Positions 7,248 to 13,862 of a DNA stretch of 40,812 bases are shown here, piece after piece. The number at the start of each line of letters is the position of its first letter. Position 1 is the stretch's first letter. The DNA comes from Myxococcales bacterium (GTDB lineage Bacteria > Myxococcota > B64-G9): contig JAAZNF010000059.1 of assembly GCA_012798435.1 (NCBI GenBank), positions 1 through 40,812 of the forward strand, given 5' to 3'. Below the pieces are notes generated by a model. That model was not told the DNA's origin. It saw only the letters and a program-made list of their open reading frames with translations, and searched no databases. Both the position numbers and the translations under genes were made by a program.

Positions 7248-7703
7248 ATGCCACGCCTGCTCATCGTCGCCTGCGCCAGTCTGTGGATCCTCGCCGCCTG
7301 CGGCGCCGAAGGGGAAAACGGCAACCCCGATCCAACCTACCAGAACCAGCTCTTCTCCGGCACCGCACGCATCAACGCGGCCAAGGACGGCTCATCCTAC
7401 CAGCCCGGCTTCTCCTGGATCGCCACCGGCTACCGGCACGTGGTGTGCGCGGTGTTCAAAAGTCCCATCCACGTCAAGGAGAACCAGATCACCAACTCGG
7501 ACGACGTGGTGTGGATCTGGCACACCGGCTTGGGCACGGGGCGCGAGGGGAACATCCGCTACTCGGACGGACGGCCGCATCCCGCCTCGAGCGACGCCCC
7601 GGCGCCACTCCAGGACGGGGTCTACTACTGGGGTGTATGGGCGCTGAACGACGCTGGCCACGCGGTGGCCTCCAGCGTGGAGTACACCCTCAACGTGCCC
7701 TGA
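7248..7703 (+). CDS. Small lipoprotein, Fn3/Ig-like
   Basis: A 151-residue lipoprotein: signal MPRLLIVACASLWI, lipobox LAAC, then a short Glu/Gly/Asn linker. The mature part has beta-strand-rich text such as 'PGFSWIATGYRHVVCAVF' and 'GVYYWGVWALNDAGHAV...YTLNVP', the rhythm of a fibronectin-III/Ig-like domain. No enzyme motif is seen. TAGGAGG overlapping the upstream stop is its ribosome site, so it is in an operon with the PEGA barrel protein and may be its surface partner. I do not recognise the family. It converges with the Ig-like lipoprotein gene only 11 bp downstream. Confidence 0.75.
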   Translation: MPRLLIVACASLWILAACGAEGENGNPDPTYQNQLFSGTARINAAKDGSSYQPGFSWIATGYRHVVCAVFKSPIHVKENQITNSDDVVWIWHTGLGTGREGNIRYSDGRPHPASSDAPAPLQDGVYYWGVWALNDAGHAVASSVEYTLNVP

Positions 7704-7714
7704 GGCAGGCTCCG

Positions 7715-8128
7715 TCAGGGCGCGGTCTCGAAGGCGGCGATCCAGAAGTCGTCGAGCGGGTTGCCGTAGACGTCCGTCACGCGCCGGGCGATCCCCAGCA
7801 CGTAGCGCACCCCGGAGAGCAGCGGTCGGACCGGGGTGAGGCGCACCACGCCAAGCCCGTCGGGTTCGACCTCGATGTGGTAGCGGACCTCGGCCTCATG
7901 ATCGCCGGACCACAGTGCCACCGAGTCGGGGCCGACGCTCGCCGGATCGACCGGCTCGGAAAACCAAACCCGTGGCTCGATGCCGACGGGCACCGCGATC
8001 CAGCCGTTTGCGGGGAGGCTGGCCACGATCCGGGGCGGCTGTGCATCGACCGGCTCGAACAGGGGCTCCTCGCCGGTGAGCGTGCACCCGCCGAGCGCGA
8101 GCAGAGCGATGAGCAATCGGCAGCGCAT
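7715..8128 (-). CDS. Ig-like (Big_5/SbsA-type) lipoprotein of the cytochrome conduit operon
   Basis: A 137-residue lipoprotein: MRCRLLIALLALGGC is the signal and lipobox. The mature part matches the pattern of bacterial Ig-like Big_5/SbsA domains: 'PPRIVASLPANGWIAVPVGIEP' leading to 'VWFSEPVDPASVGPDSVALW', and ending 'LSGVRYVLGI..VTDVYGNPLDDFWIAAFET'. Its ATG overlaps the stop of the 13-haem cytochrome gene by one base (TGATG), so the two are translationally coupled and probably form a complex. A plausible role is an outer-membrane-anchored cap or stabiliser of the conduit; it has no haem motif itself. Confidence 0.8.
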   Translation of the reverse strand: MRCRLLIALLALGGCTLTGEEPLFEPVDAQPPRIVASLPANGWIAVPVGIEPRVWFSEPVDPASVGPDSVALWSGDHEAEVRYHIEVEPDGLGVVRLTPVRPLLSGVRYVLGIARRVTDVYGNPLDDFWIAAFETAP

Positions 8129-9189
8129 CAGGGGCACCTGCGGGAAAGGTCGTCGGGCAGATGGCACTTCTGACAGGCGCGTTCGTTGCGCTGACGCATG
8201 AGCGCGCAGCGAGCGCGGAAGGAGGGCGGGTGGGGGTTGACGCCGCCGCCAATCCCCGCCGCCCCGTGGCAGCGCACGCAGTCGGATTCCGCGTGGCAAG
8301 AGGCGCAGCCGGCCAGGTTGGCCCGGGCATCCGCGGCGTGGCTCCCGCTGCCGTACCCGAGCGGGTGCAAGCGCTGGTTGCGCGGCCGGCGCGGCGACCC
8401 TTCCGCCACCCCGGCCGCCTGGTGGCAAGCGAGGCAGTCGGCGCGCGAGCGGTGGCAAGCATCGCAGTCCTGGCTGCCGGCGCGGGCCGGGCCGGGGTGA
8501 GAGAGACGCCAGTCGGGCGGGTGGATCTCCAGCGGGCGCCGGACACCGCGATGGCAGCGGGCGCAGGACCGTTCCTCGTGGCAGCGCAGGCACAGCTCCC
8601 GCCGCGTGGCCGCCTCCGCAGCGTGGCGTTTTTCGAACCCCGGGGCGTGGTCGGGCCCGCCGTGAACTCCGCGCGGGCGCAGCGTGCCGTACGGCGTCTT
8701 GACCTCCAGGCGTCCAGCGGCGTTCGCCGGATGGCAACGCTGGCAGCGGCCCACCCCGTCCATCCAGTCGTCGTGGCACTCCCGGCAGCGGCCCGCCGGC
8801 GGGTGCAGGCCCGCGGTCTCCTGGGCCGTGTCGTGGCAACGACGGCACGAATCCCGGTCGGCGGCGTGCAGCGGGTGGGAGAAGCGCAGGTAGGCCGCGC
8901 CTCTCTCGGCGCCCCGGGCCTCGCCGCGATGGCAGGCGTCACAGCGGGCCGGTGGCTGCTCCAGCCAGGCGGCGTGACAGGCGGCGCACTGGGGGTGGCC
9001 GGGGCGAGGCGCGGGCCGGGCCCTGGGGAGGGACATGTCGCCATGACAGGCACCGCAACCGAGATCTCCATGCCGCGCATGGGAGAAGCGGATCGTCGAG
9101 ACCTCTGGCGGGTAGACCCCCGGCGAGTCCGTCGCCGCGGTGGGTGCGGCCGAAACGAGAAGCACCAGGATCCACCCGAGGACCCTCAT
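8128..9189 (-). CDS. Periplasmic 13-haem c-type cytochrome
   Basis: A 353-residue protein. The start is ATG 9189 with a signal peptide (MRVLGWILVLLVSAAPTAA). Thirteen CxxCH haem c motifs can be counted: CGACH, CAACH, CDACH, CRRCH, CRECH, CQRCH, CLRCH, CARCH, CDACH, CLACH, CASCH, CVRCH and CQKCH. Many free His residues (FSHARHG, FSHPLH, GLHPP, EIHPP, RLHPLG, NPHPP) could be distal ligands. That is one haem per 27 residues, the density of MtrA/PioA/OmaB-type electron wires. There is no lipobox, so it is probably periplasmic or threaded through the barrel encoded just upstream, whose stop it overlaps (ATGA). Together with the downstream lipoprotein it suggests an outer-membrane electron conduit. 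The direction of electron flow and the substrate are unknown. Confidence 0.93.
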   Translation of the reverse strand: MRVLGWILVLLVSAAPTAATDSPGVYPPEVSTIRFSHARHGDLGCGACHGDMSLPRARPAPRPGHPQCAACHAAWLEQPPARCDACHRGEARGAERGAAYLRFSHPLHAADRDSCRRCHDTAQETAGLHPPAGRCRECHDDWMDGVGRCQRCHPANAAGRLEVKTPYGTLRPRGVHGGPDHAPGFEKRHAAEAATRRELCLRCHEERSCARCHRGVRRPLEIHPPDWRLSHPGPARAGSQDCDACHRSRADCLACHQAAGVAEGSPRRPRNQRLHPLGYGSGSHAADARANLAGCASCHAESDCVRCHGAAGIGGGVNPHPPSFRARCALMRQRNERACQKCHLPDDLSRRCP

Positions 9190-10523
9190 GCGCGCGGCCC
9201 TCCCTGGAAGTGGAACACAAGATCCAACACCAGGAGCAGCCGCGAGGCGAAGGGCAGCAGACGGTTGCCGTTGGCCTCGAGGAGCAGGTGCAGCGCCCGG
9301 CCCGGTCCGAAGATCCAGGTCGTCCCCAGGCCGCCGCCGCCACCCAGGGCGCTCTGATGGGGCTGGACCGGATCGGAAAAACTGCTGAGCAGGGCCCGGC
9401 CCTCGATGAGCCAGCTCTCGCCCGGGGAGACGCGCCAGGTCGCCATGACCAGGTAGCGGCGACCCGCGGCGCCGTCCTCGTAAGTCACATAGGCCGACAA
9501 CATTCCCGAACGCCCGGTGGGCAGGCCGCCCTCGGCCTCGATCCCCGTCGTCGTGGGCGGATAGGCCGAGGGCGTAACGTTCAGGTACCAGCGCTGGCGC
9601 AGGCGCAAGCGCGCCGTCTTTCCATCGGCCCAGGAGAGACTCGTGCCGCCATGCGCCTCCGCGAAGGGCTCGGGTGAAAAAAAATTGAAGATGGAGTCTT
9701 GCGAAAAGAACGGCCGCAGGTAGAGCGCGCCCAGTTCGAGGCGCCAGCGCGCGCTGGCGACGGGGAAGCCCACGAAGGCGTCGGCCCGCAACCGATCGAA
9801 GCCGTCGAGCAACAGGTTGTAGGCCGCGCCGGCGTCGAGGCCCAGCTTGCCCTCGAAAAGGCGCAGCGCGCCCGCGGCCGCCAGGCGCTCCTCCTGGAGC
9901 GGCCAGCCGTCTTGCCAGGCCGCCAGCCGCCGGTAGTCCACCTCCACCCGATGGTGCGCGGTGGTCCAAGAAAGCCGCGCCCCCACCACCGGGCACAGCG
10001 TCTCGTCCTCGCTGCCGGGCAGCGCAAGCTCCATGTCCCCCAGGATGCTGCGATCACGGACCGCGAATCCCATGTACAACTCGAGCGGCAGACGAAACAG
10101 CGGCCTTCCCTCGATGTGCACGCCATCGAAGCGAAAGAATCCCAGCTCGGAGAACTCCCACAACCGCCCCACGCGAAAGCGCAGGCGCTCGGGGACGGCC
10201 TCGACGCGCAGCTCGGCCCGGGTGAGCAGCGCCTGCCGGCCTCCATGGGCCCCGACGGAGTCCTCCAGATCCGCGTCCAGGCGAAAGTCGAGCGAAAACG
10301 ACAGCCGCTCGCTCTCGAACAGGCGGCTGGCGTCGAGGACGATCCAGTGGCTCAGACGGCGGCGCAGCAGCAGCTCTCCGTCCGCGGCCAGCACGTCGTA
10401 CCCCTGGCCCACCGTCTGCACCGCGAGATCGACTTCCGAGGCCCGGCCCGAGGCGCCGACGCACAGCAGCAAAAGCAGCCAGGGCAGCGCCGGGCGGCGC
10501 TCACTCCCGCGACGTGGAGCCAT
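9186..10523 (-). CDS. Outer-membrane beta-barrel (porin) of a porin-cytochrome conduit
   Basis: A 445-residue protein with a signal peptide (LPWLLLLLCVGASGRA, after a basic N-terminus). It has long runs of alternating polar/apolar strands such as 'LSFSLDFRLDADL', 'RLRFRVGRLWEFSELGFFRF' and 'RLLLVLDLVFHFQG', with no soluble-enzyme motif. Position is the main evidence: its stop overlaps the start of the 13-haem cytochrome, the pairing seen in MtrB-MtrA, PioB-PioA and Geobacter OmbB-OmaB. It starts 23 nt inside tatB, so it is coupled to the Tat genes. It is shorter than MtrB (about 700) and nearer the size of Geobacter conduit porins. Alternative: an ordinary outer-membrane protein that merely precedes the cytochrome gene. 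Confidence 0.8.
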   Translation of the reverse strand: MAPRRGSERRPALPWLLLLLCVGASGRASEVDLAVQTVGQGYDVLAADGELLLRRRLSHWIVLDASRLFESERLSFSLDFRLDADLEDSVGAHGGRQALLTRAELRVEAVPERLRFRVGRLWEFSELGFFRFDGVHIEGRPLFRLPLELYMGFAVRDRSILGDMELALPGSEDETLCPVVGARLSWTTAHHRVEVDYRRLAAWQDGWPLQEERLAAAGALRLFEGKLGLDAGAAYNLLLDGFDRLRADAFVGFPVASARWRLELGALYLRPFFSQDSIFNFFSPEPFAEAHGGTSLSWADGKTARLRLRQRWYLNVTPSAYPPTTTGIEAEGGLPTGRSGMLSAYVTYEDGAAGRRYLVMATWRVSPGESWLIEGRALLSSFSDPVQPHQSALGGGGGLGTTWIFGPGRALHLLLEANGNRLLPFASRLLLVLDLVFHFQGGPRA

Positions 10524-10881
10524 CCGGTCCTCGCTCGGAGGGAGGAGGCAGCGTAGGAGCCGCGGTGGGGGCGGCTGGGGAGGACGTCTCGGGATCCTTG
10601 GCGGCCGGGAGTGGCGGGGCCAGCTCGAGCTCCGAGATGGCCCGGCGCATCTGCGCCCGCACGTCGAGGTCCTCCTGGAGCGACCGCAGATCGTCGTCCC
10701 GGGACAGGTCCTGCTGGATGCCGTCGAGGTCGATCTCGCGCTTCACCTCGTCGGCGGTGCGCCGCAGGCGAGCCACGGTGCGGCCGATCTTGCGCGCCAT
10801 GTCGGGCAGTTTCTCCGGCCCGAGCACGATGAGCGCCAGGACCAGGATGACGACCAGTTCCCAGGTGCCGATGCCGAACAT
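10501..10881 (-). CDS. tatB: Sec-independent (twin-arginine) translocase subunit TatB
   Basis: A 126-residue protein starting MFGIGTWELVVILVLALIVLGPEKLP: a short membrane helix, the TatA/B family Gly-Pro hinge (LGPEKLP), then an amphipathic helix and a long charged helix (DDDLRSLQEDLDVRAQMRRAISELE), and a Pro/Ala tail. Glu-Leu (not Gln) before the helix and the GPEKLP hinge are TatB-like. TatB receives twin-arginine precursors with TatC in the inner membrane. tatC is not in this window. It follows tatA after 17 nt and overlaps the porin gene by 23 nt, an unusual operon partner. Confidence 0.88.
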   Translation of the reverse strand: MFGIGTWELVVILVLALIVLGPEKLPDMARKIGRTVARLRRTADEVKREIDLDGIQQDLSRDDDLRSLQEDLDVRAQMRRAISELELAPPLPAAKDPETSSPAAPTAAPTLPPPSERGPDGSTSRE

Positions 10882-10898
10882 GACGACCCGCTGGCGGG

Positions 10899-11162
10899 TT
10901 ACTCCTTGTCGCGGGGGGACTTGGCGCCGGTGGGCGCCGTCCGTCCGGGAAGCTCCCCGGGCGGCGCGGCCTCGTCCAGGCTGCGGGCCTCGCCCTCGAT
11001 CTCGCGCGGAGACTCCCGGTAGCTGCGCTTGAAGTTGCGGATGGCCTTGCCCAGGCCCTCACCGAGCTGCGGCAGTTTTCCCGCGCCGAAGATCACCAGC
11101 ACAATCAGCAGGATGACCAGAAGCTCCCACATGCCGATGGTGGCCATGGCGACGTGTTTCAT
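10899..11162 (-). CDS. tatA: Sec-independent (twin-arginine) translocase subunit TatA
   Basis: An 87-residue protein with the TatA signature [17 protein letters not shown], hinge '[23 protein letters not shown]' and a charged tail. TatA oligomerises to let folded twin-arginine proteins through the inner membrane. The start at ATG 11162 has GGAGAG about 8 nt upstream; ATG 11147 (MATIGMW) is nearly as good and closer to the usual N-terminus. tatB follows after 17 nt. Upstream lies the CheX-type gene, 46 nt away on the same strand. Confidence 0.92.
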   Translation of the reverse strand: MKHVAMATIGMWELLVILLIVLVIFGAGKLPQLGEGLGKAIRNFKRSYRESPREIEGEARSLDEAAPPGELPGRTAPTGAKSPRDKE

Positions 11163-11208
11163 GTTCTCTCTCCGATCGGCGCACGAGGACTCGCCGGCGG
11201 CGTGCCGG

Positions 11209-12072
11209 TCAGGCGTCCTCGAGCCGGAAACGCAGATCCAGCGCTCCCTCGGTCACGTGCAGCGGGAACACCACCAGCCGGCTACCGGGCGCCGGCGCGG
11301 GCACGGCCGGGAGCGTCTCGGGCGGGGAGATCTCCACGTCCTTCCCCTGCTGGGCCAGGGCGGCCGCGGTGTTGCCGCACACCAGGTTGGTGAATTCCTT
11401 GACCGCGTCCTCCACCATCTCCTCCGACTCCCGGGTGGCGTCCTGGCCCAGGATGCGCGAGGCGACTTCCACGGCGATCTCGGAGGAGACGCTGAGCACG
11501 TACTGCACCTGCGGCGAGCCGGTGAACCGCACCCCCACGCTGAGGTGGAACTCGCCCTCGGGCGCTCCGTCGGCGTCGCGGCCCGCGGCGACCTTGACGG
11601 TGATCCCGGCCACCCGTAAAAACAGCTTGCGCGTGAGGTCGACGGCCGCGCGTAGCAGCTCGGCGGCGGGGAGCGCCTCGGGCATGGCCACTTCCTCGAC
11701 CACCCGGTAGCGGGCCTGCTCCTCCTGGAAGATGGCCAGCTCTCGCTCGAGAACGTCCTCGCTGATGTGCCCCAGCTCCAGCAGCGCCTCGCCCAGCATG
11801 AGGTAGTTGTTCTTCTGATAGGTGAGGATCTCACGGGCCTTCTCGGGGGTGAGCATCCCCTTGGCCACGGCCAGGTCGCCGAAGCGCAGGTCGGTCGAGC
11901 GTTGCAGCTCGTTCACCTCGCGCACCTGATCGGGGGTCATGAATCCTCGGCGCACGGCCAGCTCCCCGAACTTGAGGTTGCGATACTCCTGAAGCTCGAG
12001 CGCCTCGATGAGTTGTCCCCGGGTGACCACCCAGCGCTCGATGAGAAACTCGCCGAAGAACTGGATTCCCAT
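11209..12072 (-). CDS. Four-repeat (MshEN-like) protein with C-terminal CheX/CheC phosphatase domain
   Basis: A 287-residue protein. Residues 5-118 hold four helical repeats at exact 29-residue spacing, each opening with F/L-G-E/D (6, 35, 64, 93) and carrying 'G-x-(I/L/M)-(T/S)-x-(E/D)-x-(L/V/A)' and a Gln or Phe-Gln helix end. This resembles the MshEN/GspE-N helical c-di-GMP-binding repeat. Residues about 132-287 are a CheX-type domain with the phosphatase signature D222-x3-E226-x2-N229-x20-P250. CheX/CheC proteins dephosphorylate CheY-type receivers. A CheY gene sits 7 nt upstream, so this is probably its phosphatase or partner. The repeat-plus-CheX arrangement is unusual. It could be an adaptor and not an enzyme. 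Confidence 0.78.
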   Translation of the reverse strand: MGIQFFGEFLIERWVVTRGQLIEALELQEYRNLKFGELAVRRGFMTPDQVREVNELQRSTDLRFGDLAVAKGMLTPEKAREILTYQKNNYLMLGEALLELGHISEDVLERELAIFQEEQARYRVVEEVAMPEALPAAELLRAAVDLTRKLFLRVAGITVKVAAGRDADGAPEGEFHLSVGVRFTGSPQVQYVLSVSSEIAVEVASRILGQDATRESEEMVEDAVKEFTNLVCGNTAAALAQQGKDVEISPPETLPAVPAPAPGSRLVVFPLHVTEGALDLRFRLEDA

Positions 12073-12079
12073 GCGTCGC

Positions 12080-12454
12080 CTACTTGGCCTCGAAGGCCTT
12101 CTCCAAGACCTGGCGCATGCGCTCCAAGTCGAACGGCTTCGAGATCACGTTGCGTGCGCCGAGGCGCAGCGCCTCCTCCGCCTGGGAGCCAACGCCTCCC
12201 ACCGAGCTCACCATGATCACCCGCGCCGCCGGGTCGATCTTCAGCAGGGTGCGCAGGGACTGGATGCCGTCCATCATGGGCATGATGATGTCCATGAGAA
12301 CCAGCTCGGGAGAGAGCGACTTGTAGAGCTTCACCGCCTCGGCGCCGTTGCGGGCATGGCCCACCACCTGATAGTCCCCAAGATCTCCGAGCACCTTGGT
12401 GAGCTGCCGGGCCGAGGCCAGACTGTCGTCCACCACCAGGACTTTCCGGCTCAT
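12080..12454 (-). CDS. CheY-like single-domain response regulator
   Basis: A 124-residue stand-alone receiver domain. ATG 12454 is chosen because GGAGGG lies 5-8 nt upstream; the frame extends further upstream but without a site. Conserved residues: VVDDS (Asp9/10), phospho-Asp55 in LMDIIMP, 'VSSVGG' (Ser/Thr switch), Lys in ISKPF. With no output domain it must act by protein contact. The CheX-domain gene 7 nt downstream is the likely partner. Reading onwards, the same transcript may run into tatA-tatB and the cytochrome conduit. Confidence 0.93.
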   Translation of the reverse strand: MSRKVLVVDDSLASARQLTKVLGDLGDYQVVGHARNGAEAVKLYKSLSPELVLMDIIMPMMDGIQSLRTLLKIDPAARVIMVSSVGGVGSQAEEALRLGARNVISKPFDLERMRQVLEKAFEAK

Positions 12455-12556
12455 ACCGCCCTCCCCGACGCCACGCGCCACCTGAAAAAACCGGCGCGGC
12501 GGCGAATCCACCCGATCGTATGGGGGAGATCCGGGAGAGTCAAGTTCGTTGCTGGT

Positions 12557-12895
12557 TCAGGCCTGTCCCGAGCGGCGGTGGATGAAGTAGCGGATCTTCT
12601 GCCGGTCAGCGGGGGCGATGTTGATGAAGCGAAGCGCCCGGGTCTCGAAGAAGCCCCTTTTCTCCCGGCGCAGCAGCTTGCAGCGAGCCCAGACCAGGTG
12701 CTTGATACCCGGCAGCGACATTTCGATGATGGAATCGCCGCAAAACGGCATGTCCAGGCCGCGGGGGAACTCGAGCAACACGCCGTCCTCGCTGAGGTCG
12801 GCAGCCAGGGGAACGAAGTATCTTCCGCCGGTGGTCTCGCCCACGAAGACATCGAGTTTCACCCGGCTGCCTTTTCTTCTGTTATCGTTTTCCAT
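12557..12895 (-). CDS. PilZ domain protein (c-di-GMP receptor)
   Basis: A 112-residue protein that is almost entirely one PilZ domain. It has the N-terminal Arg-rich switch (NRRKGSR; the RxxxR-type motif), the 'DLSEDGVLLE' box (D/N-x-S-x-x-G), then strands 'IIEMSLPGIKHLVWARCKLLRREK' and a C-terminal 'RFINIAPADRQKIRYFIHRR'. PilZ proteins change conformation on binding cyclic di-GMP and control motility, secretion or polymer production. GGAGGG is 4-8 nt upstream of the ATG. It has its own promoter-like element upstream and leads the minus-strand gene run, separated from cheY by 102 nt. Confidence 0.85.
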   Translation of the reverse strand: MENDNRRKGSRVKLDVFVGETTGGRYFVPLAADLSEDGVLLEFPRGLDMPFCGDSIIEMSLPGIKHLVWARCKLLRREKRGFFETRALRFINIAPADRQKIRYFIHRRSGQA

Positions 12896-12920
12896 CGCAC
12901 CCTCCTGGGTAGTTGAAAGA

Positions 12921-12958
12921 CCTACATGTAGGATACTGTCGGTAGCTCATCTGGTCAA
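12921..12958 (-). promoter_or_regulatory. Sigma-70-like promoter with a perfect palindrome over the -10 (PilZ operon)
   Basis: Minus strand TTGACC (12958-12953), 17 bp, TATCCT (12935-12930). A perfect 12-bp palindrome, CCTACATGTAGG, covers 12921-12932 and therefore the end of the -10 and the start site (about 12923). This is a classic place for a dimeric repressor to block transcription. It is the only good promoter seen ahead of the whole PilZ-to-conduit gene run. Confidence 0.5.
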
Positions 12959-12999
12959 ATTTTTTGCCGGGCGCCCGCTGTCATTATTTCAACTACCTG

Positions 13000-13040
13000 A
13001 AAAACAATCATAAAATATGGGGACAGGCCCCGTTGTTTTT
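13000..13040. repeat. REP-like element with extended inverted repeat
   Basis: GGGGACAGGCCCCGTTGTT at 13019-13037 is a single dispersed copy of the family found at 260-388. Here it sits inside a larger fold: AAAAACAA (13000-13007) pairs with TTGTTTTT (13033-13040) around the GGGG/CCCC core. It lies in an AT-rich gap between the divergent PilZ and YkgJ-like genes. A second T-run follows (13044-13050), so it could also work as a terminator on the plus strand. Confidence 0.65.
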
Positions 13041-13084
13041 GCGTTTTTTTGAAAATTGCGCGAAAAGATCGTGCAATCTTGTAT

Positions 13085-13101
13085 CGGATCCATATGATCC
13101 G
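13085..13101. promoter_or_regulatory. Inverted repeat just upstream of the Cys-cluster gene
   Basis: CGGATC-CATAT-GATCCG: 6-bp arms (13085-13090, 13096-13101) ending 6 nt before the ATG at 13107. It could be an operator or an mRNA hairpin hiding the start. A weak promoter-like pair, TTGAAA then TGCAAT at 17-bp spacing, lies just ahead of it. Confidence 0.3.
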
Positions 13102-13106
13102 TCGGC

Positions 13107-13862
13107 ATGCCGGGCGCACGAAAGGTCCGATTCGAGCTCTCACGTAACTTCAACCAGTGGCTGAAGGCGCCCGACCCCGGTCCGCCCGACATCGAGGTTG
13201 ATCGGGCTTTTGCGCGGTGGATCCTGGGCCTCATGGCCAGGGAGCAGATCCGTCGCGTCGGGCCGGTGTTTGTGGATGCGGCGGTCCTGAAGACGCGCTT
13301 CGCGTGTGTCCCGGAGCGATGCGCGCCCGGACCCGGCCGGGGCCGCTTTCGAAGTTGCTGCGCCGACATCGATCTTTTGCTCACACCCGCCGAACGAAAG
13401 CCTCTCGAAAAAAACATCCGGCAACTTTCCTCCGAATTGTTGCGGCACGAGCCGAGGCTTACGCCCAACGAGCGCGGACAGGTCGAGCTCTTCGACGCGA
13501 CCGGGGAGGTGCTGCGCCGTCCCGGAAAACGCTGCGTGTTTTCGGTCATCGACCGGCGCGCCCGGATCCGATGCCGGCTGCACGCCTTCGCGAAAAGGTC
13601 GCAGCTACCGCTGTCCGCCCTCCAGCCGCGGAGCTGCCGGCTGTTCCCTCTCGTCCTGGTCAACCTCGGCCGCGCAGTCCTGCTCACCGTGGTGAACCGT
13701 CACAACTACCGCGCCTGGCAGGCGCTCCATCCGAGCCGGTTTCCCTGCCTCGCCGATCCCGCCTTGCCGCCGCTGATCCGTTCCATGAGCGCGACGCTGG
13801 ATGAACTCTTCGGCCCAGGATTTGCCAGGGAGCTTGAAAAGATGCAAAAAGATACACCATGA
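13107..13862 (+). CDS. YkgJ/DUF3109-like cysteine-cluster protein
   Basis: A 251-residue protein. Cys are clustered as in YkgJ/DUF3109 proteins, thought to bind Zn or Fe-S: 'TRFACVPERC...SCC' early, then 'RCVFSVIDRRARIRCRLHAFAKR', and 'LQPRSCRLFPLVLV'. The last is the family's usual 'kP..Crl(f/y)P' ending. The early part (residues 1-60) has no known feature. There is no strong ribosome site before the ATG. The 3' end overlaps the start of the CapA-type gene by 4 nt (ATGA), so they are coupled. The family's exact chemistry is not known to me. GC content and codon use are like the neighbours. Confidence 0.7.
   Translation: MPGARKVRFELSRNFNQWLKAPDPGPPDIEVDRAFARWILGLMAREQIRRVGPVFVDAAVLKTRFACVPERCAPGPGRGRFRSCCADIDLLLTPAERKPLEKNIRQLSSELLRHEPRLTPNERGQVELFDATGEVLRRPGKRCVFSVIDRRARIRCRLHAFAKRSQLPLSALQPRSCRLFPLVLVNLGRAVLLTVVNRHNYRAWQALHPSRFPCLADPALPPLIRSMSATLDELFGPGFARELEKMQKDTP

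Noticed and set aside
12964-13164. 66-aa open frame around the REP-like element (contains KIWGQAPLFLRFFEN)
   Set aside because: Its central residues are just the translation of the repeat. The frame has no ribosome site and runs into the Cys-cluster gene in a different frame.
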